Translations under genes and position numbers: made by a program
From: Acinetobacter sp. Ver3
GTDB taxonomy: Bacteria > Pseudomonadota > Gammaproteobacteria > Pseudomonadales > Moraxellaceae
Reading direction: 5' to 3'
NCBI RefSeq assembly: GCF_000632455.1
Contig: NZ_JFYL01000016.1
Location: 1-53,750 of the forward strand
Length of the DNA stretch: 53,750 bases
Notes under the pieces: generated by a model
What the model was told of the DNA's origin: nothing
Seen by the model: the letters and a program-made list of their open reading frames with translations, nothing else
The model's database searches: none
Shown here: positions 34,024 through 43,349 of the stretch, in pieces
Layout of the letters: every line of letters starts with the position of its first letter
How positions within the stretch are numbered: position 1 is the first letter of the stretch

Positions 34024-36684
34024 GTGGCTAAACATCAATTAAGTCAGAAGGATATGGGGTATATCACGCTGTTTGCGATCAGTTTATGTGCGACACAAGT
34101 ACATGCTGAAGATGCAATCGCTCCTCTAGCAATTGACGATACCCAACGTGCACTATCAGCAGAATTACAAAAACCCAAAATCAATTTTAGTTTGGAAAAA
34201 AAGACTGTTGAAGATATACCTGAACAGCTTGAAAAGCCACGTTTTAAATTATTCCAATCGAAATCCAAAATCTCGAAAGAGCAAGTGAAAGAACAGGTTC
34301 TTGTTCCTAAAGTTATTGAACAAGTTCCTGATTTAGACGACATAGTCCAAAATGAAATTGCTCAAGTTAACACTATACCTTTATCTAATTCGCAGTCTCA
34401 GAATGAGTCGAAGGAAAAGACTCAAAAGAAATCTTTCTTTGCATTTGTTAAGCGTGAAAAAGCGGCATCTGAACCAAAAGTATTGCTGCCAAAGGTAAAG
34501 CAGGATATTGAAGAGGCTTCAGCGCCAAATGTTCTAAAACCTACTATTTCATCTACTGTACAACCCGCTACTAAAGACACTCGTCAGGTTTTAAAACCGC
34601 TTAAACCAAAGATCCAAAATCAACCAACAGAATCTTTAATTGAGGCGCAACACGCAAAATTACTAGAAAATGAAACATCGGTTTCAGAAAACAAAACAGA
34701 AAAACCAAAAAGTAAACTCTTTTCATTTATTGGGAATATAGGCAAAGATAAAACTAAGCTGGATGAGGGTCCTCACCAAGCTGCTGGCAATGTTTCAAAT
34801 ACAAAAGTTTTGACACCGTCTTTACAAAAATCGGTGAGTGAATCTTCATTGAAAGTGTCTAGTACACCAAAACCGAAGATTGTTAATGATCAACAAATTA
34901 ACAGCCAAAACAACTTGCTACAAGCTCCACCTTCAACAGTAGCACAAGTTGAACATCGTCAAAGTATTGTATCTAAAGCCAAAGCTTTTTGGCCTTTTAA
35001 ATCAGGTTCTCATAATAAGTTAGAAACACAGAATGTAATTGAGCGTCCAAACTTGATCGTTCAACAACAGACTAGTGCTTTGGCTGTAAATAAACCTACA
35101 ATTGTTTATTCAAAACCAATAGAGCAGAAAGCGAAAATATCTGAACAATCGCAGTCGATTAAGCCAGTTGTAAATATTAAGCCTAAAGCTGATAAAGTCG
35201 TATCCGAACAAAAATACAATACGGTGAATGCTGAACCGCAAGCAAAGAAAAAATTCAGTTTAACTGCATTAAAATCAAATATGGATCAGTTTTTTAAACC
35301 TAAAGCTGATGATGACTTTAGACAAGTTAAGTTAAATGAACTGAGTGATTTTAGCTTTGATCCTAAACAGGTTGAGCAATTGCCTGTGATCACGACACAA
35401 GCTTCGCCAAGTGCTCCAGTATCTATGCCACTTATGAATGGTACGGCTGATAAACAAACGTTAAGCTTATACGATGCGATCAAGATCGCAGTAGCGAGAC
35501 ATCCTGAAGTGACACAAAGTGTTTCTTCACTCGCATCACAAAATGCATTTATTGATGTTGCTAAAGCAGGTTATTACCCACAGTTGAGTGCAGGTGTTTC
35601 AACTGGAGATATGACTTCAGGAGAAAGAGGGCGTCAATTATTTAATGTCAATGCGACACAACTACTTTTTGACTTTGGTAAACAAAAATCACTAGTGGGT
35701 ACAGAAGAAGCTAAGTTACAGTTTAGTCAAGCTCAAGTTCTTGTCACAATTGACCAAATTGCTCTTGAAGTGGCTTCTGCCATTGTGAATATTAAGCGAT
35801 ATGAAGAAATTACACGTATTGCACGTGAGCAAATTGCTGGTATATCACGAATCCGAGAAATTGCTAACTTACGTGCAGAGGCAGGTATCAGCAGTCAGGC
35901 CGATCCAATTCAAGCGCAATCATATTATGAATCTGCACAATCAAATTTAATTCTGCAAGAAACACAGCTCAATGTATTTAAACAACGTCTTAGAACTTTG
36001 ATGGGAACAGATATATCAAAATATAACTGGGAAATTCCTGAGAGTTTAATTAAGGCTTCAGATATTTATTCAGAGCCAAAGTTTAACGAAATTCCGAAAA
36101 TGATGGCTGCCAAAGCTGAAGTTGATGTTGCAGAATTAGAAAAAAAACAAACTCAATTGAGTCGTTATCCTACGTTAAATGTTAAAGGTACATTGAGTCA
36201 AGCAGTCAACGGACGTAATCCGAATAACAACCAAGACGATGGAACAGATAGTTCTATTATGCTTGAAGCAAATAGTACTTTCTTCCAAGGTGGTGCAATT
36301 AGTTCACGCAGTCGTGCGGCATCGTTTGCAGAAGAAGCTGCCAAAGCAAAAGTAAATGCAGTTTATTTAGAAACAATTGATGAAATTCGTCGTGCTCAAG
36401 AACAAGTTGAAAATAAACAGCGACAAATGAAAGTATTAATTGATCAACAAGCGACATCAGTAAGAACAAAAGAGTTATATCAAGAACAATATAAACTTGG
36501 CACTCGTACAGCTGTTGATCTTTTAAATGCTGAGCAAGCGATTCACCGTTCGAATTCAGATATTGAAACGGCACGTTATGATATTTACGAAAACTTAGTT
36601 CAGTATATAGCTGCTTCTGGTAAGAGCCGTGATGTATATCAACTTAATAATTTGACCATTCAAGGGGTAGAATTGAAACCATGA
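34024..36684 (+). CDS. TolC-family outer-membrane channel with long N-terminal extension (type I secretion)
   Basis: This 886-residue protein begins with a signal peptide (about 1-28, ATQVHA). A low-complexity, Lys/Gln/Ser-rich region follows to about residue 470, then a TolC-type outer-membrane efflux domain (about 478-880). In the extension a loose motif recurs at 71-82, 135-146, 228-241, 317-328 and 408-425: a basic pair followed by aromatic-rich residues such as KPRFKLFQ, KKSFFAFV, KSKLFSFI, KAFWPFKS and KKKFSLTA. The GTG start has AGAGATTA upstream. The gene overlaps the ABC transporter gene by four bases and would form the outer-membrane part of a LapBCE-like secretion machine. TolC proteins are usually 430-500 residues, so the extension is the odd part. 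Confidence 0.86.
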   Translation: MAKHQLSQKDMGYITLFAISLCATQVHAEDAIAPLAIDDTQRALSAELQKPKINFSLEKKTVEDIPEQLEKPRFKLFQSKSKISKEQVKEQVLVPKVIEQVPDLDDIVQNEIAQVNTIPLSNSQSQNESKEKTQKKSFFAFVKREKAASEPKVLLPKVKQDIEEASAPNVLKPTISSTVQPATKDTRQVLKPLKPKIQNQPTESLIEAQHAKLLENETSVSENKTEKPKSKLFSFIGNIGKDKTKLDEGPHQAAGNVSNTKVLTPSLQKSVSESSLKVSSTPKPKIVNDQQINSQNNLLQAPPSTVAQVEHRQSIVSKAKAFWPFKSGSHNKLETQNVIERPNLIVQQQTSALAVNKPTIVYSKPIEQKAKISEQSQSIKPVVNIKPKADKVVSEQKYNTVNAEPQAKKKFSLTALKSNMDQFFKPKADDDFRQVKLNELSDFSFDPKQVEQLPVITTQASPSAPVSMPLMNGTADKQTLSLYDAIKIAVARHPEVTQSVSSLASQNAFIDVAKAGYYPQLSAGVSTGDMTSGERGRQLFNVNATQLLFDFGKQKSLVGTEEAKLQFSQAQVLVTIDQIALEVASAIVNIKRYEEITRIAREQIAGISRIREIANLRAEAGISSQADPIQAQSYYESAQSNLILQETQLNVFKQRLRTLMGTDISKYNWEIPESLIKASDIYSEPKFNEIPKMMAAKAEVDVAELEKKQTQLSRYPTLNVKGTLSQAVNGRNPNNNQDDGTDSSIMLEANSTFFQGGAISSRSRAASFAEEAAKAKVNAVYLETIDEIRRAQEQVENKQRQMKVLIDQQATSVRTKELYQEQYKLGTRTAVDLLNAEQAIHRSNSDIETARYDIYENLVQYIAASGKSRDVYQLNNLTIQGVELKP

Positions 36685-38816
36685 ATACAAGAATAAATTA
36701 TCAACCATGGTTACAAGGTGTCCTGACGGTTGCACGTCACTATCGAATTGAAACCTCTGCTGAACGTATTCGATTAGAACTTAATTGGAATCAGAACCAG
36801 TCTGTCGATGACATCTTGGCAATTATGACACGCCAAGTAGGTTTACATGTCCGTAAAGTGGATTTTAGCCCTGATATTTTAAATCCGTGGCGTTTACCGG
36901 TATTGGTCGGATTTAAAGATGGGCAAGTTGGCGTCATTGATCGTGCAGATGCACAAGGTAACGCAAGTGTTCAACTGAGCGGTGATGAAGGGTTAGCGCA
37001 GACATTTTCAGTAGATACATTGTTAGATGTCATCGACTCAGTCTATATTTTAAGACCAGAAACCTCAGTACCTGATGCGCGTATTGACGAATATATCAAG
37101 CCATACGAAAAAAATTGGTTTTGGGAAATTGTATTACGCGATTGGAAACGCTATATCGATATTATGTTTGCATCATTGCTTGCAAACGTATTAGCACTCG
37201 CGACAATCGTCTTCTCGATGAATGTGTATGACCGTGTAATTCCAGCACAATCTATTCCAACCTTGTGGGTATTGGCAGGTGGTGTATTACTTGCTGCAAT
37301 CTTTGAATTCGCATTGAAATACTCACGATTAATTCTTTCAGATATGATTGGTAAGCGTGCGGATTTAAGAGTCTCAGATCGGGTCTTTGGTCATGCTTTA
37401 CGTATTAAAAATAGTGAACGATCTAAATCCACGGGAACGTTTATTTCACAAATTCGTGAACTAGAAGGTGTACGTGAGCTTGTAACATCTACAACGATTA
37501 CCGCCTTTGCTGATTTACCATTCTTCTTCCTGTTCCTTGGTATTTTTTGGCTTATTGGTGGCAATCTTTTCTGGGTAATTTTGGTGGTTGTACCGCTGAT
37601 GATTATTCCAGGGCTTTTGGCGCAAAAAAAATTAGCGCAATTGGCTAAAGAGGGTATGCGTGAGTCATCAATACGAAATGCGATTCTTGTTGAAGCCGTT
37701 CAAGGTATTGAAGATATTAAACTGTTACGTGCAGAGTCTCGTTTTCAAAATCAGTGGAATCACATGAATGATGTTTCAGCTTCTATCAGCATGAAACAAC
37801 GTAAAATAGTAGGCGTATTGAATCTCTGGACTCAAAAATTACAGGGGTTGACCTTTGCAATTGTAGTATTGGTGGGTTGTTTTGCGGTAATGGATGGAGA
37901 AATGACCACTGGTGCGTTAGTGGCATGTTCGATTCTATCTTCACGTATGTTAGCGCCAATTGCGCAAGTTACTGGTGTTCTTGGTCGTTATCAGCAAGCC
38001 AAAACGGCGAAAGAAAGTCTTGATGAATTAATGAGTAAACAGGTTGACCATCCTGAACGTTCACAATTGATTCAGCGATCAGTACTCAATGGTCATTATG
38101 AATTAAATGGTGTGGTCTTTAAATACGGCGAAGAAGATCCTAAACCAAGTATTGTTATTCCTAAACTTGAAATTAAACCAGGTGAAAAAATTGCGATTCT
38201 TGGGCGTAACGGTGCAGGTAAATCGACCATTCTTCAATTACTTTCAGGTATGCAAACCGCAGTTCAAGGTAAAGTTCAATTAGATAATATTGATATTACC
38301 TTGTTGGACCCATCAGACGTTCGTCGTGACGTAGGTTTGTTGAATCAAAATGCGCACCTATTCTTTGGTACAGTCAGAGAAAACTTAACGTTAGGTGCAC
38401 CATTAGCTACAGATGATGATTTATTAAAAGCACTTGCTGTAACAGGTGCACTCAACTTCATTCAAGAAAAAAAAGAAGGACTAGATCATATTATTTTAGA
38501 AGGTGGTGTAGGCTTCTCTGGTGGACAACGTCAGGCACTTTTATTGTCAAGACTCCTCATTTGTCAGCCAAATATTCTGTTGTTAGATGAACCTACAGCT
38601 GCGATTGATGATGTATCTGAAAAACAATTAATTGATCATATGAAGAACTGGCTTGGACATCGCACATTGGTTGTGGCAACCCACCGCCGTGCAGTTTTAG
38701 AGTTAGTGGATCGTATTATTGTGGTGAATGATGGTCGTATCGTTATGGATGGCCCACGTGATCAAATTTTAAATAATTCTGGCCAGCAACAAGCAAATTC
38801 AGGGGCTAAATCATGA
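36681..38816 (+). CDS. Type I secretion ABC transporter, LapB-like
   Basis: The 711-residue protein has an N-terminal C39-peptidase-like domain (about 1-130) without the catalytic cysteine, as in LapB/HlyB-type exporters. A six-helix membrane domain (about 150-440) and an ATPase domain (about 470-705) follow. The ATPase has Walker A GRNGAGKST, signature FSGGQRQ, Walker B ILLLDEPTAAID and switch VVATHRR. These transporters export large repeat-rich adhesins with C-terminal signals. It is coupled to both neighbours by four-base overlaps. No large adhesin gene is present in this window, so the substrate is encoded elsewhere. Confidence 0.93.
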   Translation: MNTRINYQPWLQGVLTVARHYRIETSAERIRLELNWNQNQSVDDILAIMTRQVGLHVRKVDFSPDILNPWRLPVLVGFKDGQVGVIDRADAQGNASVQLSGDEGLAQTFSVDTLLDVIDSVYILRPETSVPDARIDEYIKPYEKNWFWEIVLRDWKRYIDIMFASLLANVLALATIVFSMNVYDRVIPAQSIPTLWVLAGGVLLAAIFEFALKYSRLILSDMIGKRADLRVSDRVFGHALRIKNSERSKSTGTFISQIRELEGVRELVTSTTITAFADLPFFFLFLGIFWLIGGNLFWVILVVVPLMIIPGLLAQKKLAQLAKEGMRESSIRNAILVEAVQGIEDIKLLRAESRFQNQWNHMNDVSASISMKQRKIVGVLNLWTQKLQGLTFAIVVLVGCFAVMDGEMTTGALVACSILSSRMLAPIAQVTGVLGRYQQAKTAKESLDELMSKQVDHPERSQLIQRSVLNGHYELNGVVFKYGEEDPKPSIVIPKLEIKPGEKIAILGRNGAGKSTILQLLSGMQTAVQGKVQLDNIDITLLDPSDVRRDVGLLNQNAHLFFGTVRENLTLGAPLATDDDLLKALAVTGALNFIQEKKEGLDHIILEGGVGFSGGQRQALLLSRLLICQPNILLLDEPTAAIDDVSEKQLIDHMKNWLGHRTLVVATHRRAVLELVDRIIVVNDGRIVMDGPRDQILNNSGQQQANSGAKS

Positions 38817-40000
38817 GCGAAGAATTAAAACAACAACGTTCATTAAAAGTGTCTCAGTTAGAGCCACCATTACCGAAGGTCAGTATTACCATTTGGATTA
38901 TTGGTCTGGGTTTGCTTGCACTCATTATTTGGGCAGCTATTTTCAAACTTGAAGAAGTTTCTAATGGTACAGGTAAAGTGGTTCCAACTTCCAAGGAACA
39001 AGTGATCCAATCTTTAGAGGGCGGGATTCTAACCAAACTTGAAGTTAAAGAAGGTGATATTGTTGAAAAAGGGCAAACCCTTGCTCAACTTGATCCGACA
39101 CGATTTGCTTCAAATGTGGGTGAATCAGAATCTTTACTACTGTCATCGCAAGCAACAGCTGCGCGTTTACGTGCGGAAGTGAATGGCGGTCCACTGGTAT
39201 TTCCAGAATCAGTTCAAAAAATTCCAAAATTGGTTGCTGAAGAAACTCAGCTTTATCGTTCTAGACGTGCCAATATGGAAGAATCTATTGCTGGCTTAAC
39301 GCAAGCACTTACGTTAGTTCAGCAAGAATTGAGAATGACAGAACCGCTTGTTGCCAAAGGTGCTGCGAGTGAAGTTGAAGTTTTACGTTTAAAACGTCAA
39401 GCAAATGAATTAACCAACCAAATTAACGATATTCGTAATCAGTACTATGTTCAGGCACGTGAAGAGTTATCTAAGGCGAGCACGGATGTCGAAACTCAAC
39501 AACAAGTGATCAAAGGTAAATCTGATAGTCTGAATCGTACAATCTTTAAAGCACCAGTCCGCGGTGTAGTGAAAGAAATTGATGTGATGACTTTGGGTGG
39601 TGTTATTCCTCAGAATGGTAAGTTGATGACCATTGTCCCTTTGGATGAACAACTTTTAATTGAGGCGCGAATTTCACCGCGTGATATTGCATTTATTCAT
39701 CCTGGACAGGAAGCTTTAGTTAAAATCACTGCGTACGATTATTCAATTTACGGTGGCTTAAAAGGAGAGGTAACAGTCATTTCTCCTGATACGCTTCGTG
39801 ATGAAGTTAAACAAGATCAATTCTATTATCGTGTGTATATTCGTACTGATTCAGACAAGCTTTATAACAAAGCTGGGCAAGCTTTCCCAATCACGCCGGG
39901 TATGGTATCAACGGTTGATATTAAGACAGGTCAAAAAACGATTCTTGAATACCTGTTGAAACCATTCAATAAGGCGAAGGAAGCGTTACGCGAACGATAA
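38813..40000 (+). CDS. Type I secretion membrane-fusion protein, HlyD family (LapC-like)
   Basis: The 395-residue protein has one membrane segment (about 28-48), a biotinyl-lipoyl-like hairpin domain (QSLEGGILTKLEVKEGDIVEKGQTLAQLD), a long coiled coil (about 110-230) and a beta-barrel C-terminus (PVRGVVKEIDVMTLGGVIPQNGKLM). It joins the ABC transporter to the TolC-like channel. It is the last of three coupled genes and is followed by a terminator. Confidence 0.93.
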   Translation: MSEELKQQRSLKVSQLEPPLPKVSITIWIIGLGLLALIIWAAIFKLEEVSNGTGKVVPTSKEQVIQSLEGGILTKLEVKEGDIVEKGQTLAQLDPTRFASNVGESESLLLSSQATAARLRAEVNGGPLVFPESVQKIPKLVAEETQLYRSRRANMEESIAGLTQALTLVQQELRMTEPLVAKGAASEVEVLRLKRQANELTNQINDIRNQYYVQAREELSKASTDVETQQQVIKGKSDSLNRTIFKAPVRGVVKEIDVMTLGGVIPQNGKLMTIVPLDEQLLIEARISPRDIAFIHPGQEALVKITAYDYSIYGGLKGEVTVISPDTLRDEVKQDQFYYRVYIRTDSDKLYNKAGQAFPITPGMVSTVDIKTGQKTILEYLLKPFNKAKEALRER

Positions 40001-40023
40001 TCTTTATTTTTCAGTCTGTTTAA

Positions 40024-40056
40024 AACCCAATCAATGATCTTTTGATTGGGTTTTTT
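40024..40056 (+). terminator. Terminator of the type I secretion operon
   Basis: AACCCAATCA and TGATTGGGTT form a 10-bp stem with a 9-base loop, followed by a T-tract. Confidence 0.85.
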
Positions 40057-40108
40057 AATATGATTGAATCACGCATAATGTGTTTGAGTTCAATTGTTGT
40101 AATTTACC

Positions 40109-40711
40109 ATGCCATTTACTCTTGCTCAGACTTATATCTATGAAGAAGATATTAAGAAAAGCCGTTTTCAGGCGATCACCGCACCTGTGGAAAATGAACA
40201 GGATGTAAAAGAATTTTTAAACCAGTATTTTGATGCCTCGACGACCCATCAATGCTGGGCATGGAAAATTGGGCATCAAGTCCGTTTTAATGATGATGGA
40301 GAACCTTCAGGAACAGCTGGAAGACCCATACTTGTAACGATTGAAGGGAATGAGCTCACTAATATTATTGTATTGGTAAACCGCTGGTATGGTGGTATCA
40401 AACTCGGAACTGGAGGCTTGGTACGAGCATACGGAGGTGTAGCAGGGCAATGCTTATTACAGGTCGAAAAAATTGAACTCATCGATAAGAAAACTGTAAA
40501 TTTTAAATGTCAATTTAATGAGTGGTCTATTTTTCAATATGAGTTAAATCAACAAAAAATTGAATATATTGAAGAATATGTTGATTCTGGAGTATTGATT
40601 ACTGCACGTATGCAAATTCATGAAATTGAGCCGTTTAAACTGAAAATCCAAGATGTGACTCGTGGACGTGAGCAATTGAATATAGAGGATGTCGAACGTG
40701 ACGGAACATGA
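40109..40711 (+). CDS. yigZ: YigZ/IMPACT-family protein (UPF0029)
   Basis: The 200-residue protein has the IMPACT N-terminal domain (about 15-120; KKSRFQAI, DDGEPSGTAGRPIL, VNRWYGGIKLGTGGLVRAYG) and a C-terminal DUF1949 ferredoxin-like domain. Bacterial members have an uncertain role; nucleic-acid or ribosome binding has been proposed, and the eukaryotic relative IMPACT regulates GCN2. Its 3' end overlaps the acyltransferase gene by 23 bases, so the two are co-transcribed. Confidence 0.92.
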   Translation: MPFTLAQTYIYEEDIKKSRFQAITAPVENEQDVKEFLNQYFDASTTHQCWAWKIGHQVRFNDDGEPSGTAGRPILVTIEGNELTNIIVLVNRWYGGIKLGTGGLVRAYGGVAGQCLLQVEKIELIDKKTVNFKCQFNEWSIFQYELNQQKIEYIEEYVDSGVLITARMQIHEIEPFKLKIQDVTRGREQLNIEDVERDGT

Positions 40712-41315
40712 TCCTTTACTCAAGTACCGAGAACAGCATAAACATCGTTTGAATTACATGCCTTGGTTATATTGGTCACTCAAGGCAAAGCATCGTGAAT
40801 GGGCAGAAGCTTGGCAAAAAGATTATCAAGCCTATTTAATGGATATGGAGACTGTTGAAATTGGGAAAAATTGTTTCATTTCCCCTTTAGCCCATATTTT
40901 TGCTGAGCGTGGTCGGAAGATTATTATTGGGGATAATACTTTTATTGCCGCGGATTGTACCTTGCATGGTCCTTTAGAAATTGGGTCTGAAGTCGCCATT
41001 AATCATCATTGTATTTTAGATGGTGGACGCCTTGGGATTAAGATTCATGACCAAGTACGGATCGCAGCTTATTGTCATCTTTATGCCTTTGATCATGGCA
41101 TGAGTTTAGATCAACCTATTTACCAGCAAGCAGTACGCTCAAAAGGCATTGAGATTCATCGTGATGTTTGGGTAGGGGCGCATGTGGGTATTAAAGATGG
41201 CGTGACCATACATGAACAGGCGATTGTAGGTATGAATAGTATGGTTACTAAGGATATTCAGGTAAGAGAAGTTGTTGCAGGGAATCCAGCTCAATTTATA
41301 CGAATGCGTGAATAA
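40689..41315 (+). CDS. Hexapeptide-repeat acyltransferase
   Basis: The 208-residue protein has a left-handed beta-helix made of hexapeptide repeats (about 60-200; IGKNCFISPLAHIFAERG, IGDNTFIAADCTLHGPLEIGSEVAINHHC, VWVGAHVGIKDGVTIHEQAIVGMNSMVTKDI). It ends with the usual VVAGNPAQFI. The catalytic histidine context (YAFDHGMSLD) is like that of the maltose/galactoside/serine acetyltransferase group. The acceptor is unknown; a cell-envelope sugar is plausible. The ATG at 40689 is very close to AGAGG; a GTG at 40698 is the alternative start. Confidence 0.87.
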   Translation: MSNVTEHDPLLKYREQHKHRLNYMPWLYWSLKAKHREWAEAWQKDYQAYLMDMETVEIGKNCFISPLAHIFAERGRKIIIGDNTFIAADCTLHGPLEIGSEVAINHHCILDGGRLGIKIHDQVRIAAYCHLYAFDHGMSLDQPIYQQAVRSKGIEIHRDVWVGAHVGIKDGVTIHEQAIVGMNSMVTKDIQVREVVAGNPAQFIRMRE

Positions 41316-41425
41316 TTGGTAACGCGAAAGATCGAATTAAATTACATAAACCATGTTCATTTGCCCGAAAGCTATGATAGTTTAAAGAAAAGAACAATCA
41401 GACATCGTGTCATAGTGAGGCAATC

Positions 41426-42268
41426 ATGAACCGTGTAATTGCGTGTATTGATTCATCCCCATGTATTCATGCCTTAGCTGAAGCAGCAGCTTGGATTGCG
41501 GATCGAACTAAACGTGAGTTAGTCCTTTTACAGGTTTTAGATTACTATCCTGCAAGTTATCATCTGGGTGAAATTAGTGGTGTGATTGGATTTGAAAGTA
41601 ATGCGATGCTCTTAAAAGAACTTGCGGAATTAGAACAAAAACAAAGTGAATTAGCCTTAGATTATAGTAATAATTTGCTTTCACATATTTCAGAAGTGAT
41701 TGAAGAAAAATATGGTATTACGCCTATAAAAATTCAAGAAAAAGGCGATTTCCTCGAACAGAGTTTCAATGTTTTAAATGAAAATGACATTGCGATTATT
41801 GGTCGAGTGGGTGAGCGCTCCGCGGAAAAACACAAAAGCTTAGGGAGTAATGTAGAGAATTTTATTCGTGGTGCTCGTTGTACGGTTTTAACTGTTGGTG
41901 AAACCTTTAAGCCACCAACACGTTTTATTTTCGCCTATGAAGATTCTCAGACTTGTAAAGAAATGATGCATCGTGTTGCTAAAAGTGATTTATTAAGAAC
42001 ACTTCAGTGTCATTTGCTTTATGTGGGTGATCATCCCGAAATTCTTGATATCCCAGCTCAGTATTTACGTGAAGCTGGATTGGATGTGGTTGTTGAATAC
42101 CGTTTTGGTGATGTCGCTGAGAATATTTTAGATTATCAGCAACAACATCAAATTCAATTAATTGTGCTAGGTGCTTATAGTCGCAGTAAAGTAAAACAAT
42201 TTTTCTTGGGCAGTATTACGACCAATATATTTAGAAATTCAGTCGTTCCATTGTTGGTTGCTAAATGA
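41426..42268 (+). CDS. Tandem universal stress protein (UspE-like)
   Basis: The 280-residue protein contains two Usp domains in tandem (about 1-155 and 165-280). The first starts VIACIDSSPCIHALAEAAAWIA; the second ends with the nucleotide-binding-like LIVLGAYSRSKVKQFFLGSITTNIFRNSVVPLLV. UspE-type proteins help cells under stress and starvation. The second domain holds a G-x2-G-x9-GS-like motif suggesting ATP binding. It stands alone, 110 bp after the acyltransferase gene. The 279 bp behind it hold only a short inverted repeat (AATCA/TGATT) and a terminator for the next gene. Confidence 0.87.
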   Translation: MNRVIACIDSSPCIHALAEAAAWIADRTKRELVLLQVLDYYPASYHLGEISGVIGFESNAMLLKELAELEQKQSELALDYSNNLLSHISEVIEEKYGITPIKIQEKGDFLEQSFNVLNENDIAIIGRVGERSAEKHKSLGSNVENFIRGARCTVLTVGETFKPPTRFIFAYEDSQTCKEMMHRVAKSDLLRTLQCHLLYVGDHPEILDIPAQYLREAGLDVVVEYRFGDVAENILDYQQQHQIQLIVLGAYSRSKVKQFFLGSITTNIFRNSVVPLLVAK

Positions 42269-42482
42269 TCAATCAATTTTGATTAATTTTACTTGATAAA
42301 TATTGGTTCAACTTTACTGGTAGAAGGTGGATAAATTTTTAGAACAGTAGGGTTTTATGGTTTGATTATTTTATAATCTTTTGATTAAAGCTTATGAAAA
42401 TCAGGTGTTTGCCATAATATTTTATTTTTATCCACAGGAATACAAACAGGAATCGGGGATAACTTTTTCAGGGCTTTAGTGC

Positions 42483-42519
42483 AAAAAAAAGGAGTATTCA
42501 AATTGATGAATACTCCTTT
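42483..42519 (-). terminator. Terminator of the O-methyltransferase gene
   Basis: AAAGGAGTATTCA and its complement form a 13-bp perfect stem with a 6-base loop. On the minus strand a T-tract follows. Confidence 0.85.
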
Positions 42520-42547
42520 AAGTGATACTAATGACTAGTATTAAGAT

Positions 42548-43213
42548 TTATTTGACAATCGCCAGTGCAAAACCATCATGTCCTTTACTGCCGACGGTTT
42601 GTAATGCTGTACTCGACAATAGTCGAGGATGATTCTGCATAAGGCGGTACATTTCACGAATACCTTCGATGCTTGGTTTGACATTTTTTTCATCCAAAAT
42701 ATCACCAGCGCGAATCACATTATCTAAAAAAATAATGGTACCTGAGCGTGAAAATTTAAGTGATAGTTCTAAATACTCTGGGTAACTTTGTTTATCAGCA
42801 TCAATAAATATAAAGTCAAATGGCTCAAAATTTTCAGGTAAAGATTTGAGAATATCCGCAGCGCGACCAACTTTTAATTCAACCGTTTGCTTTAATTTCG
42901 CATTGTCGATATTTTCTTGACCGAGTGCTGCATGTGTATCACGACCCTCGATCGTGAGAATATATCCATCCTCAGGAAGAGCTCTTGCTAGCCACATGGT
43001 GCTATAAGCCGCAAAGGTTCCAAGCTCTAACACACGCTTACACTGATTCATTTGAATCAACATTTGTAATAACATGCCTTGGTTAGCAGCAACTGCTAGA
43101 TGGTCAGGAAAACCCTTATCAGCTGTATTTTGTAGAGTCTGAGTTAAAATTGGATCTTCTGGCATCAGATGAGATTCAATATAAGCATCAATATCTGACC
43201 ATTGTTGTTGCAT
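42548..43213 (-). CDS. SAM-dependent O-methyltransferase, caffeoyl-CoA/catechol type
   Basis: The 221-residue class I methyltransferase is of the Methyltransf_3 family. The SAM-binding motif is VLELGTFAAYSTMWLARALP (about 60-79), followed by the acidic GRDTH region. The metal-binding aspartate lies in FDFIFIDADKQSYPEYLEL, and DNV near 165 is a second ligand. Bacterial members methylate catechols or small phenols. It is single-gene with its own terminator. The acceptor is unknown. Confidence 0.9.
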   Translation of the reverse strand: MQQQWSDIDAYIESHLMPEDPILTQTLQNTADKGFPDHLAVAANQGMLLQMLIQMNQCKRVLELGTFAAYSTMWLARALPEDGYILTIEGRDTHAALGQENIDNAKLKQTVELKVGRAADILKSLPENFEPFDFIFIDADKQSYPEYLELSLKFSRSGTIIFLDNVIRAGDILDEKNVKPSIEGIREMYRLMQNHPRLLSSTALQTVGSKGHDGFALAIVK

Positions 43214-43301
43214 AACTGAGTACCTGTAGGGAGTTCAGTGCATTGTAATCGTTTCGAGTGAATGTGCAAATTTCTGATGCTTTGATGCTGAAAAATCAGT
43301 C

Positions 43302-43328
43302 AAAAAAAAAGAGGTCAAAGACCTCTTA
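43302..43328 (-). terminator. Terminator of the M15 lipoprotein gene
   Basis: AAGAGGTC and GACCTCTT form an 8-bp stem with a 3-base loop. On the minus strand a run of T follows. Confidence 0.8.
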
Positions 43329-43349
43329 ATTAAATGTGATCATCTAAAA

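Noticed and set aside
36681..37080. Active C39 bacteriocin-processing peptidase in the ABC exporter
   Set aside because: The N-terminal domain lacks the catalytic cysteine; it is the inactive C39-like domain of type I secretion.
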